NCBI GenBank assembly: GCA_003135595.1
Contig: PLCI01000076.1
Span: 13,270 to 19,605, forward strand
Length of the DNA stretch: 6,336 nucleotides
Source of the DNA: Acidimicrobiaceae bacterium
Lineage (GTDB): Bacteria > Actinomycetota > Acidimicrobiia > Acidimicrobiales > RAAP-2
Direction of reading: 5' to 3'
Part shown: in pieces, positions 1-5,007 of the stretch
Numbering within the stretch: the first letter of the stretch is position 1
How the letters are laid out: each line of letters opens with the position of its first letter
Program-made: the position numbers and the translations under genes
The notes under the pieces: generated by a model
What the model was told of the DNA's origin: nothing
What the model saw: only the letters and a program-made list of their open reading frames with translations
Database searches by the model: none

Positions 1-707
1 GCGATGCGCGGCGTGCCACGGCTCCGCGTCGCGATCTCCTCGGCGCCGCCGGGCGTGATCGGGATCCCGAGCAGGCGTGCGGACCTGGCCACGATGCGCT
101 CGAGGTCGCTCGAGTCGTACAGGTCGAGTCGCCCGACGAAGCCGAACCGGTCCCGCAGCGGCCCCGCGACGAGCCCCGTCCGCGTCGTGGCCCCCACGAG
201 GGTGAACCTCGGCAGGTCGAGGCGAAGCGAGCGCGCCGTGGGGCCCTTGCCCAGCATGACGTCGAGCTGGCCCTCCTCCATCGCTGGGTACAGCACCTCT
301 TCGACGACCCTCGCGAGGCGGTGTATCTCGTCGATGAAGAGCACGTCGCCCTCCTGGAGGTCCGTCAGGGTCGCGGCGAGGTCGCCCGCTCGGGCGAGCA
401 CGGGGCCCGACGTGATGCGCAGCCCGACGCCCATCTCCTGGGCGACGATGCTCGCGAGTGTGGTCTTGCCGAGCCCGGGCGGCCCGGCGAACAGGATGTG
501 GTCAACAGGGTGCGACCGCCGCCGCGCCGCCTCGAGGACGATCGAGAGGTGCTCGACCAGGTCGGGCTGGCCCACGAACTCCGCGAGGGTTCGCGGTCGG
601 AGGCCCGACTCGTCGGGCTCGTCGTGCGCCGTCGCGGCGGGATCGACCTCGCGCTCTCCGGCAGACGGCGTGTCCACGTCCAGCAGCTCCTTGCGCGCGG
701 CGCTCAT
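1..707 (-). CDS. ruvB: RuvB, Holliday junction branch-migration ATPase (5' part, cut by the window edge)
   Basis: Hexameric AAA+ motor that, loaded by RuvA, pumps DNA arms through the Holliday junction during recombinational repair. Translating the minus strand from the ATG at 707 gives 235 complete residues; the rest runs off the left edge. Visible motifs are GLRPRTLAEFVGQ (residues 35-47, the usual start of the RuvB core), Walker A GPPGLGKT (75-82), Walker B DVLFIDEIHRL (121-131), sensor 1 VGATTR (171-176), the arginine-finger region GPLRDRFGF (182-190) and the start of the sensor 2 stretch RSRGTPR (228-234). The C-terminal winged-helix domain, roughly 100 residues, lies outside. The 34 residues before the core are acidic and poorly conserved, as is normal for the family. 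The start ATG overlaps the ruvA stop (ATGA), implying translational coupling. The family call is certain and no oddity is seen. Confidence 0.97.
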   Translation of the reverse strand, partial: MSAARKELLDVDTPSAGEREVDPAATAHDEPDESGLRPRTLAEFVGQPDLVEHLSIVLEAARRRSHPVDHILFAGPPGLGKTTLASIVAQEMGVGLRITSGPVLARAGDLAATLTDLQEGDVLFIDEIHRLARVVEEVLYPAMEEGQLDVMLGKGPTARSLRLDLPRFTLVGATTRTGLVAGPLRDRFGFVGRLDLYDSSDLERIVARSARLLGIPITPGGAEEIATRSRGTPRI

Positions 708-1282
708 CGCCTCGACAGGACGCGCAGCGCTTGGCGCAGCGCGTCTTCGACGCCGTGGGTCTCGTCCAGGTGGTCGATGGCTCGCCGAACCTCCTCGCTC
801 GTGTAGCCGAGCTCGCCCAGTGCGCCTCGCACCTCGGCGCTCACCGACGGCGGCGCGTCGTCCGCAACGGTCGCGGACTCGGGCACGAGCCTGCCGCGCA
901 GCTCGAGCAGGAGGCGTGCCGCGGTCTTGCGGCCGACCCCGGGGACCGCGCACAGCGCGTCGACGTCATCGGAGGCAAGGGCGCGGGCGAGCGCCTCGGG
1001 GCCGAGCGAGCCCATGATCGACTGGGCGAGGGTCGGGCCGACGCCTGGCGCGCCGAGCAGCGCCTCGAAGCAGTCGCGCTCCCTCGCCGTCGAGAACCCG
1101 TAGAGGATGATCGCGTCCTCTCGCACGTGGGTGTGGACCGCGAGCTCGACCTCGCCGCTCGTGGTCGTCTGCGTGGCCGCCGGCCCGGTCAGGGCGACTC
1201 GGTAGCCGACACCGTTGACCTCCACGATGGACGTGCCGTCAGCGAGCCGAGCGGTCAGCTGCCCGCGCAGCGAGCCGATCAC
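704..1282 (-). CDS. ruvA: RuvA, Holliday junction DNA-binding subunit
   Basis: RuvA tetramers clamp the four-way junction and recruit RuvB rings. The product has 192 residues, within the usual 190-205. The N-terminal OB fold spans about residues 1-63 (VIGSLRGQL at the start, REDAIILYGF at its end). Two helix-hairpin-helix motifs follow: LLGAPGVGPTLAQSI (about 75-89) and AVPGVGRKTAARLLLEL (about 112-128). A linker (about 131-147) leads to the small C-terminal RuvB-binding domain (about 148-192, RGALGELGYTSEEVRRAI). The start is the GTG at 1282, because it gives the family's usual beginning and overlaps the ruvC stop as GTGA. The same frame stays open upstream through ruvC, but that part is not RuvA-like. 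There is no obvious Shine-Dalgarno sequence, so translation is probably coupled to ruvC. Confidence 0.96.
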   Translation of the reverse strand: MIGSLRGQLTARLADGTSIVEVNGVGYRVALTGPAATQTTTSGEVELAVHTHVREDAIILYGFSTARERDCFEALLGAPGVGPTLAQSIMGSLGPEALARALASDDVDALCAVPGVGRKTAARLLLELRGRLVPESATVADDAPPSVSAEVRGALGELGYTSEEVRRAIDHLDETHGVEDALRQALRVLSRR

Positions 1283-1785
1283 GACCGCAGCCCGGCGAGC
1301 TTGACGGCCCGCCGCATCGAGACGCCCACCAGGTGGCACATCGCAAGGGCCAAGGCGTCCGCGGCGTCGGGCGGCGGGGTAGCTGTGAGCCGGAGCTGGC
1401 GCGCCACCATCGACTGGACCTGGGTCTTGGTGGCCGAGCCGTAGCCGACGACGGCCAGCTTCACCTCGTTCGACGTGTACTGGGCGACCTCGCAGCCGTG
1501 CGCCGCGGCGCACGACAGGGCGATGCCGCTCGCCTGGGCGACGCCGATCGCTGTCTTCGCGTTGGTCTGGAAGAACACCCGCTCGACGACGACCACGGCC
1601 GGGTCGTACTGGACGAGCAGCTCGCGGATCGACTGGGCGAGGTCGCAGAGCCGGCGATCGACCGACGTCGAGCGGTCGGTCTCGATCGTGCCGGCGGCGC
1701 TGGCGGTGAAGCTGCCGGCTCCGTCGCGGGCGAGCACGCCGTATCCGCACCTCGTGAGCCCGGGATCGATCCCGAGGACGAACAT
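1279..1785 (-). CDS. ruvC: RuvC, Holliday junction resolvase
   Basis: Dimeric, metal-dependent endonuclease with an RNase H fold that nicks Holliday junctions symmetrically and works with RuvAB. The 168-residue product has the normal length. The four acidic catalytic residues are all present: D7 in LGIDPGLTRCG, E68 in VVVVERVFF, and D140 and D143 in PPDAADALALA. The conserved FFQTNAKTAIGVAQASG segment follows E68. The ATG at 1785 is chosen because it places D7 exactly as in the family. There is no Shine-Dalgarno sequence ahead of it; instead a -10-like TACAGT ends 7 bases before the ATG, and a perfect LexA box covers the start codon. This gene is therefore probably the SOS-controlled head of ruvCAB. 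Residue 2 is Phe, encoded inside the LexA half-site. ruvA follows with a four-base overlap. Confidence 0.97.
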   Translation of the reverse strand: MFVLGIDPGLTRCGYGVLARDGAGSFTASAAGTIETDRSTSVDRRLCDLAQSIRELLVQYDPAVVVVERVFFQTNAKTAIGVAQASGIALSCAAAHGCEVAQYTSNEVKLAVVGYGSATKTQVQSMVARQLRLTATPPPDAADALALAMCHLVGVSMRRAVKLAGLRS

Positions 1786-1792
1786 GTGTTCG
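1779..1792 (-). promoter_or_regulatory. LexA (SOS) box across the ruvC start codon
   Basis: The plus strand reads CGAACATGTGTTCG, which fits the Bacillus/actinobacterial LexA consensus CGAACRNRYGTTCG at every position. On the minus strand it reads CGAACACATGTTCG, preceded by T, so one flank also fits the mycobacterial form TCGAAC-N4-GTTCGA. The ruvC ATG (1785-1783) lies inside the box. It begins directly after the putative -10 hexamer, so bound LexA would block RNA polymerase. From memory, M. tuberculosis ruvC is also in the LexA regulon. LexA binding here is inferred from the sequence match. Confidence 0.85.
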
Positions 1793-1798
1793 ACTGTA
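1793..1798 (-). promoter_or_regulatory. Putative -10 element of a leaderless ruvC promoter
   Basis: The minus strand reads TACAGT followed by seven bases (CGAACAC) and the ruvC ATG. A TANNNT hexamer at this distance places transcription initiation at or within a base or so of the A of ATG, so the mRNA would have no leader; this fits the absence of a Shine-Dalgarno sequence. No convincing -35 element is visible. The downstream half overlaps the LexA box. Confidence 0.6.
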
Positions 1799-1802
1799 GC
1801 GG

Positions 1803-1822
1803 ACGGGCCGCTGGCCGCCCGT
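1803..1822 (-). repeat. Inverted repeat between yebC and ruvC
   Basis: ACGGGC-N8-GCCCGT forms a perfect six-base-pair, GC-rich stem with an eight-base loop. It fills most of the 40-base gap between the yebC stop and ruvC. No T run follows on the minus strand, so it is not a canonical intrinsic terminator. It lies just upstream of the ruvC -10 hexamer, where it could be a weak transcription barrier, a protein site, or chance in GC-rich DNA. Confidence 0.3.
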
Positions 1823-1825
1823 GAC

Positions 1826-2572
1826 CTATCCGTCGTAGGCGGCGAGGACGGACTCGGGAATGTCGAAGTTGGAGTGGACGCTCTGGACGTCGTCGTGTTC
1901 GTCGATGGCGTCCATCATCCGCAGGACCCGCTTGGCGTCGTCGTCGACGATCTCGATGGTCGAGGTCGGCACCATCGTGAGCTCGGCGCTGCGCACCGAG
2001 ATGCCCGCGCGCTCGAGGGCCTCGCGCACCGAGGCGAGGTCGCCCGGCGCGGTCGTGATCGAGAAGCCGTCGTCGTCGCGCTCGAGGTCCTCGGCGCCGG
2101 CATCCGAGGCGAGCTCCATGAGCCGGTCCTCGTCGATCGTCGCAGGGACCTCGATCGCGCCCTTGCGCTCGAACTGCCACGCGACCGCGCCGGGCTCGGC
2201 CATCGAGCCGCCGCTGCGGGTGAACAGGCTGCGCATCTCCGCACCGGTGCGGTTGCGGTTGTCAGTCAGGCACTCGACGAGCACCGCGACCCCTCCGGGC
2301 CCGTAGCCCTCGTAGGTGACCGCCTCGTAGCGGACGCCCTCGAGCTCACCGGTGCCGCGCTTGATGGCTCGCTCGATCGTGTCGATCGGGACCGAGCCGT
2401 CGCGCGCCTTCTGGAACATCGTGCGAAGCGTCGCGTTGGCGTTCACGTCGCCGCCACCCTCGCGGGCGGCCACCTCGACCTGGCGGATGAGTTTGGCGAA
2501 CAGCTTCGCGCGGGCCTTGTCCTGGGCCCCCTTGCGATGCTTCGTCGTCGCCCACTTCGAGTGGCCCGACAT
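1826..2572 (-). CDS. yebC: YebC/PmpR family protein (TACO1-like translation factor or regulator)
   Basis: Cytoplasmic protein of the YebC/PmpR/TACO1 family. Members were first described as transcriptional regulators and were later reported to help ribosomes through proline-rich stretches; which role applies here cannot be told from sequence. The product has 248 residues, the standard length. Conserved blocks are the N-terminal MSGHSKWATTKHRKG (1-15), KLFAKLIRQVEVAAREGGGD (about 23-42), SVPIDTIERAIKRGTGE, YEGYGPGGVAVLVECLTDNRNRT and GGSMAEPGAVAWQFERKG. The acidic C-terminal domain ends in VLAAYDG. The ATG at 2572 is fixed by the family N-terminus and by an AGGAGG five bases upstream. From memory, yebC beside ruvC is a widely conserved pairing in bacteria. 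It sits 31 bases after pdxT and 40 bases before ruvC. Confidence 0.96.
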   Translation of the reverse strand: MSGHSKWATTKHRKGAQDKARAKLFAKLIRQVEVAAREGGGDVNANATLRTMFQKARDGSVPIDTIERAIKRGTGELEGVRYEAVTYEGYGPGGVAVLVECLTDNRNRTGAEMRSLFTRSGGSMAEPGAVAWQFERKGAIEVPATIDEDRLMELASDAGAEDLERDDDGFSITTAPGDLASVREALERAGISVRSAELTMVPTSTIEIVDDDAKRVLRMMDAIDEHDDVQSVHSNFDIPESVLAAYDG

Positions 2573-2577
2573 CTCGC

Positions 2578-2583
2578 CCTCCT
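2578..2583 (-). promoter_or_regulatory. Strong Shine-Dalgarno sequence of yebC
   Basis: The minus strand carries AGGAGG, then five bases (GCGAG), then the yebC ATG. It is the only full-consensus ribosome binding site in the window and fixes the yebC start. It contrasts with the leaderless-looking starts of ruvC, pdxS and the M48-like gene. Confidence 0.85.
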
Positions 2584-2600
2584 CGACGTCGCGGTCGATG

Positions 2601-2606
2601 ATGCTA
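2601..2606 (-). promoter_or_regulatory. Possible -10 element ahead of yebC, overlapping the pdxT stop
   Basis: TAGCAT on the minus strand fits TANNNT, and its first three bases are the pdxT stop codon. Initiation about seven bases downstream would give a leader of roughly 22 bases containing the AGGAGG site. No -35 element is seen, and a single TANNNT match is weak evidence. Confidence 0.25.
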
Positions 2607-3206
2607 GTTGGACAGGGCTGCGTGGCTCGCCGACGCGACGTCGAGGAACAGCGCGTGCACCGTACGGTCGGCGGTCAGCTCGGGGTGGAACGACGCCCCC
2701 AGCACCGGGCCCTGTCGCACGAGGACCGGATGCACCCCGTCGCCGACATCGATGGTCGCGAGGACCTCGACGTCGTCGCCGGCCTCGGTGATCCGGGGCG
2801 CGCGGATGAAGACGGTGGGCACGCGAACGCCGCCTGCGAGCTCGGTCGACGACTCGAACGAGGCGATCTGGCGCCCGTAGCCGTTGCGCACGACGGTGAC
2901 GTCGAGCAGGCCGAGCGCGGGCTGGCCGTCGCGACCGTCGGCGATCGACGAGGCGAGCAGGACGAGGCCCGCGCAGGTGCCGAGGGCGGGCATCCCCGCG
3001 CGCAGGCGCGCCTCGAGCGGCCCGAGCAGCCCCGAGGTCACGAGCAGGTGCGCGATCGCGGTCGACTCGCCGCCCGGCAGCACGATCGCGTCGACGGCGG
3101 CGAGCTCGGCGACCGATCGGACCGGTGCTGCGTCCACCCCGAGGTCCGCGAGCGCGGCCCGGTGCTCAGAGACGTCGCCTTGGAGGGCGAGCACGCCGAC
3201 GCGCAC
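2604..3206 (-). CDS. pdxT: PdxT, glutaminase subunit of pyridoxal 5'-phosphate synthase
   Basis: Class I glutamine amidotransferase that hydrolyses glutamine and channels ammonia to PdxS for deoxyxylulose-5-phosphate-independent vitamin B6 synthesis. The product has 200 residues, as expected. Seen in order: MRVGVLALQGDVSEH at the N-terminus, PGGEST (44-49, glutamine binding), the nucleophile C78 in GTCAGLVLLA, the family signature RNGYGRQ (107-113), and the catalytic H174 and E176 in FHPEL. The start is the GTG at 3206, which gives the exact family N-terminus. It lies two bases past the pdxS stop (TAG-GC-GTG), so the two subunits are almost certainly co-transcribed and translationally coupled, with only a weak ribosome site. 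An in-frame GTG at residue 5 would cut off the first beta strand and is rejected as the start. All catalytic residues are present. Confidence 0.96.
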   Translation of the reverse strand: MRVGVLALQGDVSEHRAALADLGVDAAPVRSVAELAAVDAIVLPGGESTAIAHLLVTSGLLGPLEARLRAGMPALGTCAGLVLLASSIADGRDGQPALGLLDVTVVRNGYGRQIASFESSTELAGGVRVPTVFIRAPRITEAGDDVEVLATIDVGDGVHPVLVRQGPVLGASFHPELTADRTVHALFLDVASASHAALSN

Positions 3207-3208
3207 GC

Positions 3209-4105
3209 CTACCAGCCGCGGTCGGCCAGGCGCTCGCTCAGCGTGGAGAGCTCTTCGCCGCGCATGGCGGGCCCGAGTCCCGTCGAGATCTTGGCGACGA
3301 GGTCGGCGTCGTCGAAGTGCGTCGTCGCCTCGACGATCGCCCGAGCCATGCGCTCGGGGTCCGAGCTCTTGAAGATGCCCGAGCCGACGAAGACCGCCTC
3401 GGCGCCGATCTGGCGGACGAGCGCGGCGTCGGCGGGGGTCGCGATGCCCCCGGCGCAGAACAAGGGGACGGGCAGCGCCCCGGTCGCGGCGACCTCGGCC
3501 ACGAGGGCGAGCGGGGCCTGGAGCTCCTTGGCGGCCGCGTAGCGCTCGGCGTCATCGAGGGTCGTCAGCCGTCGGATCTCGCCGAGGATGGTGCGGAGGT
3601 GACGGACTGCCTCCACGATGTTGCCCGTGCCCGCCTCGCCCTTCGAGCGGATCATGCACGCACCCTCGCTGATGCGCCGCAGCGCCTCGCCGAGCGACGT
3701 CGCGCCGCAGACGAACGGGACGGTGAAGGCCCACTTGTCGATGTGGTGCGCCTCGTCGGCAGGGGTCAGCACCTCGGACTCGTCCACGTAGTCGACGCCG
3801 AGCGCCTGGAGGATCTGTGCCTCGGCGAAGTGGCCGATCCGGCACTTCGCCATGACGGGGATCGACACCGCTTCCTGGATCTCCTTGACCATCGCCGGGT
3901 CGGACATGCGGGCGACGCCGCCGTCACGGCGGATGTCGGCCGGCACGCGCTCGAGCGCCATCACCGCGACCGCCCCCGCGTCCTCGGCGACCTTTGCCTG
4001 CTCGGGGGTGACGACGTCCATGATCACCCCGCCACGGAGCATGTCGGCGAGCCCGCGCTTGACGTTCGTGGTCCCGTAGCTGCGCTCGTCAGGGAGGTCG
4101 GCCAT
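3209..4105 (-). CDS. pdxS: PdxS, synthase subunit of pyridoxal 5'-phosphate synthase
   Basis: TIM-barrel enzyme (dodecamer in known homologues) that makes pyridoxal 5'-phosphate from ribose 5-phosphate, glyceraldehyde 3-phosphate and ammonia supplied by PdxT. The product has 298 residues, a normal length. The substrate-binding Asp is D30 in GGVIMDVV. The lysine that forms the first imine is K87 in VMAKCRIGH, and the second catalytic lysine is K155 in MIRSKGEAGTGN. The phosphate-binding region FCAGGIATPADAAL (about 225-238) and VFVGSGIFKS (about 247-256) are intact. The ATG at 4105 starts MADLPDERSYGTTNVKRGLADMLRGG in family style. There is no Shine-Dalgarno sequence; TAGGCT lies seven bases before the ATG, suggesting a leaderless promoter in the 24-base gap after the M48-like gene. 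pdxT follows after two bases. Confidence 0.98.
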   Translation of the reverse strand: MADLPDERSYGTTNVKRGLADMLRGGVIMDVVTPEQAKVAEDAGAVAVMALERVPADIRRDGGVARMSDPAMVKEIQEAVSIPVMAKCRIGHFAEAQILQALGVDYVDESEVLTPADEAHHIDKWAFTVPFVCGATSLGEALRRISEGACMIRSKGEAGTGNIVEAVRHLRTILGEIRRLTTLDDAERYAAAKELQAPLALVAEVAATGALPVPLFCAGGIATPADAALVRQIGAEAVFVGSGIFKSSDPERMARAIVEATTHFDDADLVAKISTGLGPAMRGEELSTLSERLADRGW

Positions 4106-4112
4106 GACCGCA

Positions 4113-4118
4113 AGCCTA
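4113..4118 (-). promoter_or_regulatory. Putative -10 element of a leaderless pdxST promoter
   Basis: The minus strand reads TAGGCT, then seven bases (TGCGGTC), then the pdxS ATG. The spacing equals that at ruvC and at the M48-like gene. It sits in the 24-base gap after the upstream stop, and no Shine-Dalgarno sequence precedes pdxS. No clear -35 element is seen. Confidence 0.5.
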
Positions 4119-4129
4119 CCGGCGGGCCT

Positions 4130-4966
4130 TCACCACTCCGCGAGCGCTTGGGCGCGTACCGCCGGCGCGTCCAGCTCGCCGATGTCGTTGCTGGGGTCGC
4201 CTGGCAGCGGGTCGAACCACAGCCACCGGGTCCGAGCGAAGTGCTCGGTCGCGAAGTACGACGCGGCGCTCGGGGCCGGCTGCGCGATGCACCGATCCAG
4301 CACCGCGGCGATCCCGACGGGGAAGCGCACCGACACGGCGGCCACCTCGTCGGCGCGCAGGAGGCGCCCTCGGCCCGCCAGTCGGTGGCGGATCGTGTCG
4401 TTGCCGAGCACGCTCGGCAGGGTCGCGGCCAGCGTCCCGCGTCGAACGTCGTCCAGCCGTAGGTGCGCGAGCCCGTGCGCGAGGACACCCTCGAGCTCGA
4501 TCAGGTCGAGCCGCTCGATGAGCGCGGTCGTCACGATCATGGCGGTGCCGGTCGCGGTCGCGACCATGGCCAGGTTGACGCGATCGTCGTCGAGGACGAA
4601 GAGCGGCGGGTGCGAGACGCCGAAGGTGGCACAGAGGCCCTCGACGAGGTTCTCGACGCGCGGCTCGGAGCCCTCGGGGACGCGGCTCGCCCCGAGCAGC
4701 CGCTCGACGTTCGCGGGTGCACTCAGGATGCCAGCGGCGACCACGAGCCCGCCGAGCACGAAGCTCGCCGCGACGATGACGAGGCCGAGTCGCAGGGCGC
4801 CGGCCGCGGCGAGCCCCGCGCAGCAGACCGCGCCCACCGCGACGATGAAGCCGAGCGGGATGAGCGGGACGAGGAACGCGACGCGCCGGTTGCGTGCGCG
4901 CTCTTCAGTCGACACGCCGTACTGCGGCGGCCAGGTCGCCGCGTCGGCACCACACGCAGCAGGCAC
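4130..4966 (-). CDS. Membrane protein of the M48 (HtpX-like) peptidase fold with a degenerate active site
   Basis: Product of 278 residues from the GTG at 4966. The N-terminus is hydrophilic and ends in a basic run (RARNRR, 23-28). Two membrane helices follow (about 29-53 and 59-82), then a domain that should face the cytoplasm. Landmarks of M48 metallopeptidases are clear: RVENLVEGLC (103-112), PPLFVLDDDRVNLAMV (120-135), VTTALIERLDLIELEGVLAHGLAHLRLDD (about 145-173) and a late RFPVGIAAVLDR (214-225). The zinc motif HExxH is changed to HGLAH (164-168), losing the catalytic Glu, and the usual downstream ExxAD glutamate cannot be placed. Proteolysis is therefore unlikely, and a scaffold or regulatory role is inferred. 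A TAGCCT seven bases ahead of the GTG supports this start; a GTG at 4915 (261 residues) is the alternative. Its real function is unknown. Confidence 0.85.
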   Translation of the reverse strand: MPAACGADAATWPPQYGVSTEERARNRRVAFLVPLIPLGFIVAVGAVCCAGLAAAGALRLGLVIVAASFVLGGLVVAAGILSAPANVERLLGASRVPEGSEPRVENLVEGLCATFGVSHPPLFVLDDDRVNLAMVATATGTAMIVTTALIERLDLIELEGVLAHGLAHLRLDDVRRGTLAATLPSVLGNDTIRHRLAGRGRLLRADEVAAVSVRFPVGIAAVLDRCIAQPAPSAASYFATEHFARTRWLWFDPLPGDPSNDIGELDAPAVRAQALAEW

Positions 4967-4973
4967 GTCGCGA

Positions 4974-4979
4974 AGGCTA
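4974..4979 (-). promoter_or_regulatory. Putative -10 element of a leaderless promoter for the M48-like gene
   Basis: The minus strand reads TAGCCT, then seven bases (TCGCGAC), then the GTG at 4966. It lies in the 41-base gap after the mannosyltransferase stop and matches the geometry at pdxS and ruvC. It is also the main argument for the 4966 start. No -35 element is evident. Confidence 0.5.
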
Positions 4980-5007
4980 CCTGCCGACTCCGCCGCGCCC
5001 GGTGCGC

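Noticed and set aside
1283..1750. N-terminal extension of RuvA into ruvC
   Set aside because: The frame is open but the translation is Arg-rich and unrelated to RuvA. The GTG at 1282 gives the standard RuvA N-terminus and a GTGA overlap.
1803..1822. Intrinsic terminator after yebC
   Set aside because: The stem is only six base pairs and no T run follows, so it was recorded only as an inverted repeat.
1475..4462. Long open frames on the plus strand (for example 1475-2791, 2352-3542 and 3125-4462)
   Set aside because: They lie antisense to confidently identified genes, have low-complexity Arg/Ala/Gly-rich translations and show no recognisable domains. In DNA this GC-rich, stop codons are rare opposite real genes.
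4913..4915. GTG at 4915 as the start of the M48-like gene
   Set aside because: It is possible, giving 261 residues and keeping both membrane helices, but it has no ribosome site or -10-like hexamer at the right distance. The GTG at 4966 has one exactly seven bases upstream. Kept as an alternative only.
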